Positions 6,699 through 17,290 are shown, counted from the stretch's first letter. The stretch is DNA of 64,000 nucleotides from Mycoplana azooxidifex (GCF_014196765.1 NZ_JACIEE010000006.1:234963-298962); one strand, 5' to 3'. Notes: a model not told the origin generated them from the sequence alone. Program-made: numbers and translations.

Positions 6699-8086
6699 CG
6701 GAAGAACTGCCGGATGCGCTGGCCGTCGCGCTCGATCTCGACGCGCCAGACCGAGGGATCGTCTCCTACCAGTTCCTCCAGCACCTCGGTAGAGGCGACG
6801 CCCGTGCCGTTCAGTTCGACGATGATGTCGCGCGGCTTGAGCCCGATTCGGGCTGCAGGCGAGCCGCGGTTGACGTCGGTGACGACGACGCCCTCGGTGC
6901 CCGCCGGCATCCGCAGTTCGTCGGCGACGCGCGGCGAGAGATTGGCGACGACGGCGCCCGAGAACGGGTTGCGCCCCTCGAGCAGCCGCTCGTCGCGCGG
7001 GGTGGTCTCCGGCGGGCGGTCGAGCGCGATCGTCAGTTCCTCCTGCCTGCCGCCGTCGCTGACGCTGAGCTTTGCGGTGCCGCCGATGCCGACCGTCGCC
7101 AGCCGGTAGCCGAGCGCATCGGGATGCTCCACCTCGATGCCGTTGACGGCGGTGACGACGTCGCCGGGCTTGAGCCCTGCCTTTTCCGCCGGGCTGCCCG
7201 GCAGCACCTTGGAGACGAGCGCGCCGCGGGCCTTGGTCAGGCCGAGCGCCTCGGCGACATCGGAGGTCACCGCATCGAAGGTCGCGCCGACGAAAGGCCG
7301 GTCGAAATTGGTGCTGCCGCCGACCGCGCTGGCGATGAAGACCTTCACCAGGTTGGCGGGGATGGCGAAACCGACGCCGTTGGAGCCGCCGCCGCGCGAG
7401 AAGATGGCGGTGTTGATGCCGATCAGCTCGCCCTTCATGTTGATGAGCCCGCCGCCGGAATTGCCCGGATTGATCGAGGCATCGGTCTGGATGAAGAAGC
7501 CGAAGTCGCCGGCCTTGACCTGGTTTCGCGCCAGCGCGGAGACGATGCCACTCGTCACCGTCTGGCCGACGCCGAAGGGGTTGCCGATCGCCAGCACGAG
7601 GTCGCCAACCTCGACGGCGTCGCTGTCGCCGAGCGGCAGCATGTCGAAGCTTTCCTTCGCCTCGATCTTCAGCACCGCGAGATCGACGCGGTCATCCTTC
7701 AGCAGCACCTTGCAGGGGTACTCGCGGCCATCGGCAAGCGCGACCTTGATGTCGTCGGCGCCCTGGATGACGTGATTGTTCGTCACGATGATGCCGTCCT
7801 TGCCGACGATGACGCCGGAACCGAGCGAGGACTGCTTCTGCGTCCGGTTCGGCATGCGCTGGCCGAAGAACTCCTCGAAGAACGGATCGTTGAAGACCGA
7901 GCGCTGCTCGACCATCCGCTCGGCATAGACGTTGACCGTTGCGTTGGCGGTCTTCTTGACCAGCGGCGCGAAGGAAAGCTGCATTTCCGTCTGCGAGCCG
8001 GGAACAGCCTTTTCCTGCGCGATCGCCGGGGCGGAGACCGTGAGCAGGAGCAGGGTTGCGGTAGCGAGGCCATGGCCGAATTTCAT
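6695..8086 (-). CDS. degP: Periplasmic Do-type serine protease (DegP/DegQ family)
   Basis: This encodes 463 residues: signal peptide 1-23 (MKFGHGLATATLLLL, cleavage after AIA), a trypsin-like domain and two PDZ domains (about 255-345 and 370-460). The catalytic triad is visible as H105 (TNNHVI), D135 (DRVDLAVLK) and S210 (NPGNSGGGL). Do proteases degrade or refold misfolded envelope proteins. The Q-linker before the protease domain (FFEEFFGQRMPNRTQKQSS) resembles the LA loop. It is the first gene of a two-gene operon with rarA, an arrangement I know from rhizobia. Whether it is DegP or DegQ by function cannot be decided here. Confidence 0.9.
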   Translation of the reverse strand: MKFGHGLATATLLLLTVSAPAIAQEKAVPGSQTEMQLSFAPLVKKTANATVNVYAERMVEQRSVFNDPFFEEFFGQRMPNRTQKQSSLGSGVIVGKDGIIVTNNHVIQGADDIKVALADGREYPCKVLLKDDRVDLAVLKIEAKESFDMLPLGDSDAVEVGDLVLAIGNPFGVGQTVTSGIVSALARNQVKAGDFGFFIQTDASINPGNSGGGLINMKGELIGINTAIFSRGGGSNGVGFAIPANLVKVFIASAVGGSTNFDRPFVGATFDAVTSDVAEALGLTKARGALVSKVLPGSPAEKAGLKPGDVVTAVNGIEVEHPDALGYRLATVGIGGTAKLSVSDGGRQEELTIALDRPPETTPRDERLLEGRNPFSGAVVANLSPRVADELRMPAGTEGVVVTDVNRGSPAARIGLKPRDIIVELNGTGVASTEVLEELVGDDPSVWRVEIERDGQRIRQFFR

Positions 8087-8117
8087 TCCAGATTCTCCCT
8101 TACGATGCCGCCACGTT

Positions 8118-8146
8118 CAGATAAGATCTGGCACGAAAAAAGGCAA
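8118..8146 (-). promoter_or_regulatory. Candidate sigma-70 promoter for degP-rarA
   Basis: Reading the minus strand, TTGCCT (8146-8141) and TATCTG (8123-8118) are separated by 17 bases, about 30 bases before the protease ATG at 8086. The spacing is ideal and the -35 fits alphaproteobacterial promoters. Confidence 0.45.
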
Positions 8147-8283
8147 ATGCGCCAAGGCGAGACGCGCCCCGGCTCGCGCACGAAATCGTGCGTATCGGCC
8201 CCCTATCGAAATGGCTGAAACTTTGTTGTCATGCCTGCCGTAAAGTCCTGCGAGAGGCCCCTTGTTCCGCAGAGGAAAACGAT

Positions 8284-9225
<942 letters not shown>

Positions 9226-9227
9226 TC

Positions 9228-9875
9228 ATGATCGCGCTCCCCGCCCTGCCCCGCAAATATCACGGCGCCTCCGTCTGGGCGCTCTATGCGCTCGGCTTCG
9301 TCCCGGCCATCTCCGGCTTCTACCTCGGCGCCACCGGCCAATTGCCGGGAAACGCGATCAAGGAATTCGAGCACCTGCTCGGCATCTGGGCGTTGCGGTT
9401 CCTGATCGCCACGCTCTGCATCACGCCGATCCGCGACCTGTTCGGCATCAACTGGATCCGCTACCGCCGCGCACTGGGGCTGCTCGCCTTCTGGTACGTG
9501 GCCATGCATTTTTCCACCTACATGATCCTCGACAAGTACCTGGATTTCCCGCAGATCGTCGCCGACATCGCCAAACGCCCCTTCATCACCATCGGCATGG
9601 CCGGGTTCGTCATGCTGATCCCGCTGGCGCTGACCTCCAACAACTGGTCGATCCGCAGGCTCGGGCCGCGATGGAACAGGCTGCACAAGCTCGTCTACGT
9701 CATCGCGGCGGCCGGCGCGCTGCATTTCGCGATGTCGGTCAAGGTGGTGGGGCCGGAGCAGATGATCTATATCGCGGTTGTCACGGCGCTGCTGGTCTGG
9801 CGGCTGTTTCGCCCACGCTTCAACCAGTGGCGGCGCGGAACGGCGGGTCGGCCGGGCATGGGGCGGGCGGCCTGA
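9228..9875 (+). CDS. msrQ: MsrQ heme-binding membrane subunit
   Basis: This encodes 215 residues. MsrQ is the inner-membrane cytochrome b partner that passes electrons from the respiratory chain to MsrP. About six hydrophobic helices are visible (SVWALYALGFVPAI, LGIWALRFLIATL, ALGLLAFWYVAMHF, MAGFVMLIPLAL, LHKLVYVIAAAGALHF, MIYIAVVTALLVW), with the histidines expected for heme binding (AMHF, LHKL, ALHF). The ATG at 9228 is two bases after the msrP stop. Confidence 0.93.
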   Translation: MIALPALPRKYHGASVWALYALGFVPAISGFYLGATGQLPGNAIKEFEHLLGIWALRFLIATLCITPIRDLFGINWIRYRRALGLLAFWYVAMHFSTYMILDKYLDFPQIVADIAKRPFITIGMAGFVMLIPLALTSNNWSIRRLGPRWNRLHKLVYVIAAAGALHFAMSVKVVGPEQMIYIAVVTALLVWRLFRPRFNQWRRGTAGRPGMGRAA

Positions 9876-9928
9876 CGCCTTCGATCTGTTTAGACGACTG
9901 AAGGCGGCCCCTCATCCGCCTGCCGGCA

Positions 9929-9954
9929 CCTTCTCCCCGCAAGCGGGGAGAAGG
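9929..9954. repeat. Intergenic palindrome, Rhizobiaceae type
   Basis: A 12-bp perfect inverted repeat (CCTTCTCCCCGC, 2-base loop AA, GCGGGGAGAAGG) lies in the 327-base gap between msrQ and rplQ. The flanking CCCCTCATCCGCCTGCCGGC is the common border of dispersed palindromic elements in rhizobial genomes. It could also act as a terminator for msrPQ, though no T-run follows. Confidence 0.8.
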
Positions 9955-10057
9955 ACGGGTTCCGCGATGCGCTCCATTCCGCTCATTTCCATCAGCGCCC
10001 AACCTTGACAAGGTCCACCAACGCATCGGCTTCGTCACGGTGGCCAACGGAAACGCG

Positions 10058-10100
10058 TCCCCTCTCCCTGCTTGCGGGGAGAGGGTTAGGGTGAGGGGCA
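10058..10100. repeat. Second copy of a CTCTCCC-type intergenic palindrome
   Basis: CCCTCTCCC (10059-10067) faces GGGAGAGGG around a TGCTTGCG loop, followed by TTAGGGTGAGGGGCA. The TTAGGGTGAGGGG border is typical of a widespread proteobacterial intergenic repeat. Together with the copy at 9929 it fills most of the msrQ-rplQ gap; I see no gene there. Confidence 0.75.
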
Positions 10101-10149
10101 AATGCGTAGCGCTCAGCACGCATGAAGTCATTCGAGGCCAGGACAACGC

Positions 10150-10178
10150 AAAAAGGCCGGGCGCTTTCGCACCCGGCC
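10150..10178 (-). terminator. Rho-independent terminator of the rpsM-rpsK-rpoA-rplQ unit
   Basis: On the minus strand GGCCGGG pairs with CCCGGCC, the stem being extended by GC around a GAAA-like loop, and TTTTT follows directly. It lies 25-50 bases after the rplQ stop, closing the whole ribosomal supercluster. Confidence 0.85.
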
Positions 10179-10202
10179 CTCAATTCATTCCGCAGCCTGA
10201 AA

Positions 10203-10625
10203 TCAGGCGGCTTCGGCAGCAGCCTCGGCCTCGACGCGCGCCTTGTCGGCAGCACCCTTGGCGGAGACGTCGCGGTCGACGAACTCGATGACGGCCAGCG
10301 CTGCGTTGTCGCCCTGGCGGTAGCCGGCCTTCATGATGCGAAGGTAGCCGCCGTTGCGGGTGGCGTAGCGCGATGCGATCGCGTCGAACAGCTTCGAGAC
10401 GACGGCGGCGTCGCGGATCTGCGAGATCGCCTGGCGGCGAGCGTGCAGGTCGCCGCGCTTGCCGAGGGTGACGAGCTTTTCGACGATCGGACGGATTTCC
10501 TTCGCCTTGGGAAGGGTGGTCACGATCTGCTCATGGGTGATGAGCGAGGCAGCCATGTTAGCGAACATCGCCTTGCGGTGGCTGGCGGTACGGTTCAGCT
10601 TGCGGCCGGCTTTCTGGTGGCGCAT
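10203..10625 (-). CDS. rplQ: 50S ribosomal protein L17
   Basis: This encodes 140 residues. L17 sits near the peptide exit tunnel of the large subunit. The opening [20 protein letters not shown] is diagnostic, followed by [20 protein letters not shown] and [19 protein letters not shown]. The C-terminus has an acidic/Ala tail ([11 protein letters not shown]) usual in alphaproteobacteria. A longer frame from 10685 was rejected in favour of the ATG at 10625, preceded by AGAAGGAGAAT. It is last in the alpha operon, 180 bases after rpoA. Confidence 0.97.
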   Translation of the reverse strand: MRHQKAGRKLNRTASHRKAMFANMAASLITHEQIVTTLPKAKEIRPIVEKLVTLGKRGDLHARRQAISQIRDAAVVSKLFDAIASRYATRNGGYLRIMKAGYRQGDNAALAVIEFVDRDVSAKGAADKARVEAEAAAEAA

Positions 10626-10805
10626 TGCTATTCTCCTTCTACGCAGGTCTCCCGATATCGCATCGGTCCTGCCGTTTCCTGGCACATACAGGCGACTTGC
10701 CTGCTGTCTGACGGGGAAAGGCAGCGGCGAAACCCTGCCTTCTATTTCACTTCAATCGGCGCGACATGCGAGCGGCGAACCGCCCGCATGCTTTTCTCGT
10801 GCCGC

Positions 10806-11816
10806 TCAATACTGGTCTTCGTAGCGCTTGGCCAGATCTTCGATGTTCTCGGGCGGCCATGCCGGCACTTCCATGCCGAGGTGCAGGCCCATGGAAGCGA
10901 GAACTTCCTTGATCTCGTTCAGCGACTTGCGACCGAAGTTCGGCGTGCGAAGCATTTCTGCCTCGGTCTTCTGGATCAGGTCGCCGATGTAGACGATGTT
11001 GTCGTTCTTCAGGCAGTTTGCCGAGCGGACCGAGAGCTCCAGCTCGTCGACCTTCTTCAGCAGCGCCGGGTTGAACGCCAGCTCCGTGACCGATTCCTCT
11101 TCGGCTTCCTTCTGCGGCTCGTCGAAGTTGACGAACACGGCCAGCTGGTCCTGGAGGATGCGGGCAGCGAAAGCGATCGCATCTTCGCCGGTGACGGAGC
11201 CATCGGTCTCGATGGACATCGTCAGCTTGTCGTAGTCGAGGACCTGGCCCTCACGGGTGTTCTCGACCTTGTAGGAGACCTTCTTGACCGGCGAGTAGAG
11301 GCTGTCGACCGGGATGAGACCGATCGGCGCGTCTTCTGCGCGGTTGCGCTCGGCCGGAACGTAGCCCTTGCCGTTGTTGACGGTGAACTCCATGCGGATC
11401 TCGGCGCCCTCGTCGAGGGTGCAGATCACATGGTTCGGGTTGAGGATCTCGATGTCGCCAACCGTCTGGATGTCACCGGCGGTCACGACGCCCGGACCTT
11501 GCTTGCGCACGACCATGCGCTTGCTGTCGTCGCCATCCATCTTGATGGCGATTTCCTTGATGTTGAGCACGATATCGGTCACGTCTTCCCGGACGCCCGG
11601 GATCGACGAGAACTCGTGCAGTACGCCATCGATCTGCACGGCGGTAACAGCCGCACCGCGCAGCGACGACAGAAGAACGCGGCGAAGCGCGTTGCCGAGG
11701 GTGAGACCGAAGCCGCGCTCAAGCGGTTCTGCCACGAGCGAGGCCTTGGTGCGGCCCGACGAGGAGAACTCAACCTTGTTCGGCTTGATCAGTTCCTGCC
11801 AGTTTTTCTGAATCAT
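10806..11816 (-). CDS. rpoA: DNA-directed RNA polymerase subunit alpha
   Basis: This encodes 336 residues, the usual rhizobial length. The N-terminal domain (about 1-235) forms the dimer that nucleates polymerase assembly ([20 protein letters not shown], and [20 protein letters not shown]). An acidic linker ([14 protein letters not shown]) leads to the C-terminal domain that contacts UP elements and activators ([34 protein letters not shown]). The start [10 protein letters not shown] at 11816 is conserved; the longer frame from 11897 is not. It follows rpsK; rpsD is absent from this operon, as usual in alphaproteobacteria. Confidence 0.98.
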   Translation of the reverse strand: MIQKNWQELIKPNKVEFSSSGRTKASLVAEPLERGFGLTLGNALRRVLLSSLRGAAVTAVQIDGVLHEFSSIPGVREDVTDIVLNIKEIAIKMDGDDSKRMVVRKQGPGVVTAGDIQTVGDIEILNPNHVICTLDEGAEIRMEFTVNNGKGYVPAERNRAEDAPIGLIPVDSLYSPVKKVSYKVENTREGQVLDYDKLTMSIETDGSVTGEDAIAFAARILQDQLAVFVNFDEPQKEAEEESVTELAFNPALLKKVDELELSVRSANCLKNDNIVYIGDLIQKTEAEMLRTPNFGRKSLNEIKEVLASMGLHLGMEVPAWPPENIEDLAKRYEDQY

Positions 11817-11919
11817 ATCTGATGCCTTCCGTTCGCCACCACCATCCAATCGTGGCGGCCGAGCTTTGAAGAGCCGGCGGCGCGACGGGCGCGCCATCCG
11901 GCATGTGGAATGTCAATGA

Positions 11920-12309
11920 TCAGACGCGGCGCTTCTTGCGCGGACGGCAGCCGTTGTGCGGGATAGGCGTGACGTCGCGGATCGAGGTGATCATGAAGCC
12001 GGCAGCCTGCAGCGCGCGAAGCGCCGATTCACGGCCCGAACCCGGACCGCAGACTTCGACTTCCAGCGACTTCATGCCGTGTTCCTGCGCCTTCTTGGCA
12101 GCGTCTTCAGCGGCCATCTGGGCTGCGAACGGGGTCGACTTGCGCGAGCCCTTGAAGCCCTTGGCACCGGCGGACGACCAGGCAATGGCGTTGCCCTGCG
12201 CGTCGGTGATGGTGATCATCGTGTTGTTGAACGAAGAATTGACGTGAGCAACACCGGAGGTGATGTTCTTGCGTTCGCGACGGCGGACGCGTGCGGCTTC
12301 CTTGGCCAT
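11920..12309 (-). CDS. rpsK: 30S ribosomal protein S11
   Basis: This encodes 129 residues. S11 is on the platform of the small subunit near the E-site mRNA and 16S helix 45. The conserved segments are [39 protein letters not shown], and the C-terminal [17 protein letters not shown], which binds rRNA. It follows rpsM after a 264-base spacer and precedes rpoA. Confidence 0.98.
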   Translation of the reverse strand: MAKEAARVRRRERKNITSGVAHVNSSFNNTMITITDAQGNAIAWSSAGAKGFKGSRKSTPFAAQMAAEDAAKKAQEHGMKSLEVEVCGPGSGRESALRALQAAGFMITSIRDVTPIPHNGCRPRKKRRV

Positions 12310-12337
12310 GGGTATTCCTTTCGTTGATCTCTACACC

Positions 12338-12472
12338 GCCGTAGTTCCAGCGGCTCCACCGGGTGGGAGCATTTCCGCCCCTGCCCTGCATTGTCATGAG
12401 CACGTCGCCTTGAGAGGTTAACGTGCGGCGATATCGTCACTGCCGTAGTACCAGCAGCTCCACCGACCGGGA
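12338..12472. repeat. Imperfect direct repeat in the rpsM-rpsK spacer
   Basis: Two 31-base copies (12338-12368 and 12442-12472) share GCCGTAGTNCCAGCNGCTCCACCG and end in GGGA; 26 of 31 positions match. They are 104 bases apart, start to start. Such a spacer inside the alpha operon is unexpected, since rpsM and rpsK are usually close. The rest of the 264 bases (12310-12573) shows no open frame of note. Confidence 0.75.
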
Positions 12473-12573
12473 CAACCTCAAAAGACGGTCGCCGCAAATG
12501 CGGCCGAGGCCCCGCTCGAAACTCAAAAGAGGCCGGCGCAAACGCCAGCCCCCAAATTCCCGATTTCGGGAAA

Positions 12574-12942
12574 TTACTTCTTCTTGCCTGCGATGGCCTT
12601 TGCCGGACCCTTGCGGGTGCGGGCATTGGTGTGCGTCCGCTGACCGCGAACCGGCAGGCCGCGACGGTGACGCAGGCCGCGGTAGCAGCCGAGGTCCATC
12701 AGGCGCTTGATGTTCATCGAGGTGTCGCGACGCAGGTCGCCTTCGACCTGGTAATCGCGGTCGATCGCTTCGCGGATCGCCAGAACCTCGGCGTCGGTCA
12801 GCTGATGGACGCGACGGTCAACGGGGATGCCGACCTTCTCGATGATTTCCTTTGCAAACTTCGGACCGATCCCGTGGATATAGGTCAGCGCGATAACGAC
12901 GCGCTTTGCAGTCGGGATGTTGACGCCAGCGATACGAGCCAC
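12574..12942 (-). CDS. rpsM: 30S ribosomal protein S13
   Basis: This encodes 122 residues. S13 is in the head of the small subunit and makes the intersubunit bridges B1a/b with 23S rRNA and L5. The diagnostic stretches are [51 protein letters not shown] and the basic tail [12 protein letters not shown]. It is the first gene of the alpha operon here, 232 bases after adk. Confidence 0.98.
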   Translation of the reverse strand: MARIAGVNIPTAKRVVIALTYIHGIGPKFAKEIIEKVGIPVDRRVHQLTDAEVLAIREAIDRDYQVEGDLRRDTSMNIKRLMDLGCYRGLRHRRGLPVRGQRTHTNARTRKGPAKAIAGKKK

Positions 12943-13174
12943 GCCTGTTCTCCTTGCTTCCAGTTGCCATCCGGCAAGTGGGTTTTCTTCGTCAAGCGAC
13001 CGTCAGGCCGCGCGTTCAACTTCGAGCTTCGGGACATGTCAAAAGCGACCGCACCCGGATCTCGTTTTTTCGAGAAATCCGCGCCGATCGCTAGCTTGTC
13101 GCGAGTTGGCGCTCTCTTAAGAGGAATCGGTCGGAAAAGTCAACCCCGACCGGCCCATTTGACAGATTGAAGGC

Positions 13175-13753
13175 CTAGGCCAGGATCCTGTCGATTTCTG
13201 CGGTCACCGCCTTGACGTCCGCCATGCCGTCGATCGTCTTCAGCTTGCCGGTGGAGGCGTAGTATTCCGACAGCGGCGCGGTCTTCTCGCGGTACTCCGC
13301 CAGGCGGCGCTCCAGCACCTCCGGCTTGTCGTCCTGACGGACGGTGCCGCCTGCAGCGATCGTCTCGGCGACGCGGCTCTCCATCCGCTTCAGGAGCGCC
13401 CTCTCGTCCACCTTCAGTTCGATGACCGCGTCGAGGCCGAGCCCCTTGCCGGCCAGGATCTGATCGAGCGCCTGCGCCTGCGGCACGGTGCGCGGATAGC
13501 CGTCGAGAATGAAGCCCTTCGAACAGTCGGCCGAATCGATCCGGTCGGAGACGATCTCGTTGACGATCGCGTCGGAGACGAGCTGACCGGCATCCATCAC
13601 CGCCTTCGCCCGCTTGCCGACCTCCGTCTGCGCGGCAACGGCTGCGCGCAGCATGTCACCGGTGGAAAGCTGGGGAATGCCGTGCCTCTCCGTCAGGAGC
13701 TTGGCCTGTGTGCCCTTGCCGGCACCCGGCGGCCCCAAAAATATCAGTCTCAT
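13175..13753 (-). CDS. adk: Adenylate kinase
   Basis: This encodes 192 residues and catalyses ATP + AMP = 2 ADP in the cytoplasm. The P-loop is [10 protein letters not shown] at 7-16, the AMP-binding segment includes [13 protein letters not shown], and [13 protein letters not shown] is the hallmark DGFPR-type motif (here DGYPR). The LID domain is the short form without zinc cysteines, common in alphaproteobacteria. The ATG overlaps the secY stop by four bases (ATGA), a coupled pair. Confidence 0.98.
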   Translation of the reverse strand: MRLIFLGPPGAGKGTQAKLLTERHGIPQLSTGDMLRAAVAAQTEVGKRAKAVMDAGQLVSDAIVNEIVSDRIDSADCSKGFILDGYPRTVPQAQALDQILAGKGLGLDAVIELKVDERALLKRMESRVAETIAAGGTVRQDDKPEVLERRLAEYREKTAPLSEYYASTGKLKTIDGMADVKAVTAEIDRILA

Positions 13754-15090
13754 CGTCCCCTCTTTCCTCCACGCAGCTTCGACTTCTTGATCAGCCCTTC
13801 ATATTGCTGGGCAATCAGGTGACCCTGAATCTGTGCTACAGTATCAAGGGTGACGCTGACAACAATCAAAAGCGACGTACCACCAAGGTAGAATGGCACG
13901 CCCGTCTGCGCGATCAGGATTTCCGGAAGGATGCACACGAAGACCAGGTAGATGGCGCCGAGCACCGTGATGCGGGTCAGCACGTAATCGATATATTCCG
14001 CGGTCCGCTCGCCCGGACGGATGCCCGGGATGAAGCCGCCATGCTTCTTCAGATTGTCGGCCGTGTCCTTCGGGTTGAAGACGATGGCCGTGTAGAAGAA
14101 GGCGAAGAAGGCGATCATGGCGGCATACATCACCATGTAGAGCGGCTGGCCGTGGCCGAGGGAGACGACGATCGCCGTCGCCCAGCCCGGCAACTCGGCG
14201 GTGTTGCTGAAGCCTGCCAGCGTTGCCGGCAGCAGCAGCAGCGAGGAGGCGAAGATCGCCGGGATGACGCCCGCGGTGTTGAGTTTCAGCGGCAGGTGCG
14301 AGGTATCTCCCTGGAACATGCGGTTGCCCACCTGTCGCTTCGGATATTGGATCAGCAGGCGGCGCTGGGCGCGCTCCACGAAGACGATGAGGGCGATCAC
14401 GCCGACGGCCATGACGACGACCGCGGCAATCACGCCGAAGGAGAGCGCACCGGTGCGGCCGAGTTCCAGCGTGCCGGCCATTGCGGTCGGAAGATGGGCG
14501 ACGATGCCGGCGAAGATGATCAGCGAGATACCGTTGCCGATGCCGCGCGAGGTGATCTGCTCGCCGAGCCACATCAGGAACATCGTGCCGCCGAGCAGCG
14601 AGATGACGGTGGAGATGCGGAAGAACCAGCCCGGATCGAGGACGAGCCCCTCCCCGCCTTCAAGGCCGACGGCAATGCCGTATGCCTGCAGCGTGCCCAG
14701 AAGCACCGTGCCGTAGCGGGTGTACTGGTTGATGATCTTGCGGCCCTGCTCGCCTTCCTTCTTCAGCTGTTCCAGCGAGGGCACGACGGAGGTCATCAGC
14801 TGGACGATGATCGAGGCGGAGATATACGGCATGATGCCGAGCGCGAAGATCGCCATGCGCTCCACAGCGCCGCCCGAGAACATATTGAACAGTCCGAGAA
14901 TGCCGCTGCTCTGGCCCTGGAAGGCACGGGCGAAGGCATCGGCGTTCAGGCCGGGCAGCGGAATGTAGGTGCCGAGGCGATAGACCAGCAGCGCGCCCAG
15001 CGTGAACCAGAGCCGCTTCTTGAGGTCCTCTGCCTTGGCAAAGGTGGAAAAGTTGAGATTGGAGGCGAGTTGTTCCGCTGCCGATGCCAT
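13750..15090 (-). CDS. secY: Protein translocase subunit SecY
   Basis: This encodes 446 residues and forms the channel of the Sec translocon in the inner membrane. Ten hydrophobic helices can be followed, from [20 protein letters not shown] to [20 protein letters not shown]. The cytoplasmic loop [15 protein letters not shown] and the signature [17 protein letters not shown] are present. The ATG at 15090 ([13 protein letters not shown]) fits homologs; a longer frame from 15204 is Pro/Arg rich and was rejected. It is coupled to adk. The 428-base gap to rplO holds hairpins (see 15326 and 15474). Confidence 0.97.
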   Translation of the reverse strand: MASAAEQLASNLNFSTFAKAEDLKKRLWFTLGALLVYRLGTYIPLPGLNADAFARAFQGQSSGILGLFNMFSGGAVERMAIFALGIMPYISASIIVQLMTSVVPSLEQLKKEGEQGRKIINQYTRYGTVLLGTLQAYGIAVGLEGGEGLVLDPGWFFRISTVISLLGGTMFLMWLGEQITSRGIGNGISLIIFAGIVAHLPTAMAGTLELGRTGALSFGVIAAVVVMAVGVIALIVFVERAQRRLLIQYPKRQVGNRMFQGDTSHLPLKLNTAGVIPAIFASSLLLLPATLAGFSNTAELPGWATAIVVSLGHGQPLYMVMYAAMIAFFAFFYTAIVFNPKDTADNLKKHGGFIPGIRPGERTAEYIDYVLTRITVLGAIYLVFVCILPEILIAQTGVPFYLGGTSLLIVVSVTLDTVAQIQGHLIAQQYEGLIKKSKLRGGKRGR

Positions 15091-15325
15091 GCGTTTCTCC
15101 GCGTAACCATGTCCGGGAGACGGCCTGGGAGGCCCCGGCCCGGACAACGGCTGAACCGTTGCAGCGCGCGCTGTCCGGGGAGAGCCCCCGATGCGAAGCG
15201 GCACGCTTGAAAATCTGTCGGCCGACTGTCACCCGAAAGCAAAGCAGGCGGCACGGAGGGTAAACCGGGCGGAAAGGAGATTGTCAAGCAATCCCGACCT
15301 CCCCCTGGTCGAAACTCGCGGGAAA

Positions 15326-15387
15326 CAGGCGGAGCATTTCCGCCTGCTCCTGCCGAATTCCTGAAATCGCGGCCGATCTCAGGAATT
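15326..15387 (-). other. Two inverted repeats in the rplO-secY spacer
   Basis: The first repeat is CAGGCGGA/TCCGCCTG (15326-15333 and 15339-15346, 5-base loop). The second is AATTCCTGA/TCAGGAATT (15356-15364 and 15379-15387, 14-base spacer). On the minus strand the first stem is followed by TTTCCC. They lie between the rplO terminator-like hairpin and secY, so they may be part of a secY leader. No gene is visible in 15091-15518. Confidence 0.6.
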
Positions 15388-15473
15388 GGGCAGTTTTCGT
15401 ATGTATGTCGCCGCGACCTCTTGCCCCGGCTCATCGAAGGGGACTGCGGCGCGAGGCTCTCATATGGGAGCGC

Positions 15474-15504
15474 AAACGCCCGGAGTGAAGCACCCCGGGC
15501 GTTT
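15474..15504 (-). terminator. Hairpin after rplO (terminator or attenuator)
   Basis: AAACGCCCGG and CCGGGCGTTT form a 10-bp perfect stem with an 11-base loop, 15 bases after the rplO stop. On the minus strand the stem ends in TTT but no long T-run follows, so read-through into secY-adk is likely. Confidence 0.65.
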
Positions 15505-15518
15505 GAATTTTCGGTCGA

Positions 15519-15989
15519 TTACTCGGCAGCAGCCGAGAGCAGCTTGATGCTGCCACCAGCCTTTTCGATCTTCTCGATCGCGGCCTTGGAGGCGCCGGCG
15601 ACTTCGATCGTCAGCTTCGCCTTCAGTTCACCGTCGGCGAGGATGCGAACGCCATCCCTGGCGCGACGGATGACACCGGCAGCCTTGAGGGCTGCTGCAT
15701 CGACGGTCGCCTTCGGGTCGAGCTTCTTGGCATCGATCGCCGTCTGGAGACGCGCCACCGATACGGTGACGAACTCCGAAGCGAAGATGTTGTTGAAGCC
15801 GCGCTTCGGCAGGCGACGGTAGATCGGCATCTGGCCGCCTTCGAAGCCGTTGATCGCAACGCCCGAACGAGCCTTCTGACCCTTGACGCCGCGGCCGCCG
15901 GTCTTGCCGGAGCCCGAACCGATGCCACGACCGACGCGCTTGCGGCTGTGGGTCGAGCCTTCGTTGTCCTTGATTTCGTTCAGTTTCAT
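15519..15989 (-). CDS. rplO: 50S ribosomal protein L15
   Basis: This encodes 156 residues. L15 is a late-assembly protein of the large subunit that contacts 23S domains near the peptidyl transferase centre. The Gly-rich N-terminus is diagnostic ([40 protein letters not shown]), followed by [18 protein letters not shown]. The ATG at 15989 has the family N-terminus; an extension to 16043 was rejected. It is the last gene of the spc block. Confidence 0.98.
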   Translation of the reverse strand: MKLNEIKDNEGSTHSRKRVGRGIGSGSGKTGGRGVKGQKARSGVAINGFEGGQMPIYRRLPKRGFNNIFASEFVTVSVARLQTAIDAKKLDPKATVDAAALKAAGVIRRARDGVRILADGELKAKLTIEVAGASKAAIEKIEKAGGSIKLLSAAAE

Positions 15990-16002
15990 GATCTTATCCC
16001 CC

Positions 16003-16206
16003 TCACTTCTCGTCGACGACGCGAACGAGGTGCTGGACGGCACGGATCATGCCACGAACGGAAGGTGTATCTTCCAGCGTGCTGACCCGGTGCATCTTGT
16101 TGAGACCGAGGCCGATCAGCGTCTGACGCTGAATGGCCGGGCGGCGGATCGGCGAGCCGATCTGCTCGACGGAAACCGTCTTCTTTGCAGTTTCTTTCTT
16201 AGCCAT
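16003..16206 (-). CDS. rpmD: 50S ribosomal protein L30
   Basis: This encodes 67 residues, the short bacterial form. The core is [28 protein letters not shown], and the C-terminal [18 protein letters not shown] basic N-terminal leader ([12 protein letters not shown]) is slightly longer than in E. coli. It sits 13 bases from both rpsE and rplO. Confidence 0.97.
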   Translation of the reverse strand: MAKKETAKKTVSVEQIGSPIRRPAIQRQTLIGLGLNKMHRVSTLEDTPSVRGMIRAVQHLVRVVDEK

Positions 16207-16219
16207 TGGTCAAGCTCCC

Positions 16220-16789
16220 TTATTCTTCGGAAGCAACGCCGGCGGAAGCGCGGCGGGCCTGCAGCGTTGCGTACTTCATGCCGCGCTGTGCCGCGATGTC
16301 CTTGGGGTGCATCTGGCTCTTGAGCGCGTCGAAGGTCGCACGGATCATGTTGTAGGGGTTCGACGAACCGGTCGACTTTGCGACCACGTCATGAATGCCC
16401 AGCGTTTCGAAAACGGCGCGCATCGGACCACCAGCGATGATACCGGTACCGGCCTTGGCCGAACGCAGCAGCACCTTGCCGGCGCCGTGACGACCGTTGA
16501 CATCGTGGTGCAGCGTGCGGCCGGAGCGCAGCGGTACGAAGATCAGTTCGCGCTTGGCAGCTTCCGTTGCCTTGCGGATCGCTTCCGGAACTTCGCGAGC
16601 CTTGCCATGGCCGAAGCCGACGCGGCCCTTCTGGTCGCCGACGACGACGAGGGCTGCAAAGCCGAAACGACGGCCACCCTTCACCACCTTGGCGACGCGA
16701 TTGATAGCTACGAGCTTGTCGACAAATTCGCTGTCGCGCTCTTCGCGGTTCTGGCGATCGTCGCGAGAACCCCTTCTTTCCTGTGCCAT
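16220..16789 (-). CDS. rpsE: 30S ribosomal protein S5
   Basis: This encodes 189 residues. S5 helps mRNA unwinding at the entry channel and translational accuracy. It has the double-stranded-RNA-binding-like N domain ([20 protein letters not shown], the loop altered in spectinomycin resistance looks wild type) and the C domain ([18 protein letters not shown]). It is preceded by a 126-base gap after rplR. Confidence 0.97.
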   Translation of the reverse strand: MAQERRGSRDDRQNREERDSEFVDKLVAINRVAKVVKGGRRFGFAALVVVGDQKGRVGFGHGKAREVPEAIRKATEAAKRELIFVPLRSGRTLHHDVNGRHGAGKVLLRSAKAGTGIIAGGPMRAVFETLGIHDVVAKSTGSSNPYNMIRATFDALKSQMHPKDIAAQRGMKYATLQARRASAGVASEE

Positions 16790-16915
16790 TGTCCTTTTCC
16801 TTTTTCTTTTCCGGGTGCAATCGGCAGATTGTCAAAAGTCGCCTCCACATTTTCGGGCAGGCGACCGGTACCCAACTGAACGTCACATGGCGGGCACAAG
16901 GCCCGCCAGGATCGA

Positions 16916-17278
16916 TCAGAAGCTGAGACCACCTTCACGGGCAGCCTCGGCAAGAGCCTTGATGCGGCCGTGATAGATGAAGGCGCCGCGGTCGAAGACC
17001 ACTTCCTTGACGCCAGCCTTGGTGGCGCGCTCGGCGATGAGCTTGCCAACGGCAGCGGCGGCTGCCGTGTCGGCGCCCGTCTTCAGAGACGTGCGCAGAT
17101 CGGTGTCGAGCGTGGAAGCGGACGCAAGCGTCTTGCCGGCCACGTCGTCGATGACCTGTACGTAGATGTTCTTCGACGAGCGATGAACCGACAGGCGCGG
17201 GCGGCCGTTGGCGACCGCCTTGATGGAACGGCGCACGCGGTTGGCGCGGCGCACGAGAGCTTCTTTCCTGCTAGCCAT
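16916..17278 (-). CDS. rplR: 50S ribosomal protein L18
   Basis: This encodes 120 residues. L18 binds 5S rRNA with L5 in the central protuberance. Conserved are [35 protein letters not shown] and [20 protein letters not shown] with the terminal GGLSF. It lies 12 bases downstream of rplF. Confidence 0.97.
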   Translation of the reverse strand: MASRKEALVRRANRVRRSIKAVANGRPRLSVHRSSKNIYVQVIDDVAGKTLASASTLDTDLRTSLKTGADTAAAAAVGKLIAERATKAGVKEVVFDRGAFIYHGRIKALAEAAREGGLSF

Positions 17279-17290
17279 TTCGCGTGATCC

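Noticed and set aside
5928-8218. Plus-strand frames of 393 and 364 codons opposite rarA and the protease
   Set aside because: Opposite genes with clear Walker and protease motifs; no RBS and no domain.
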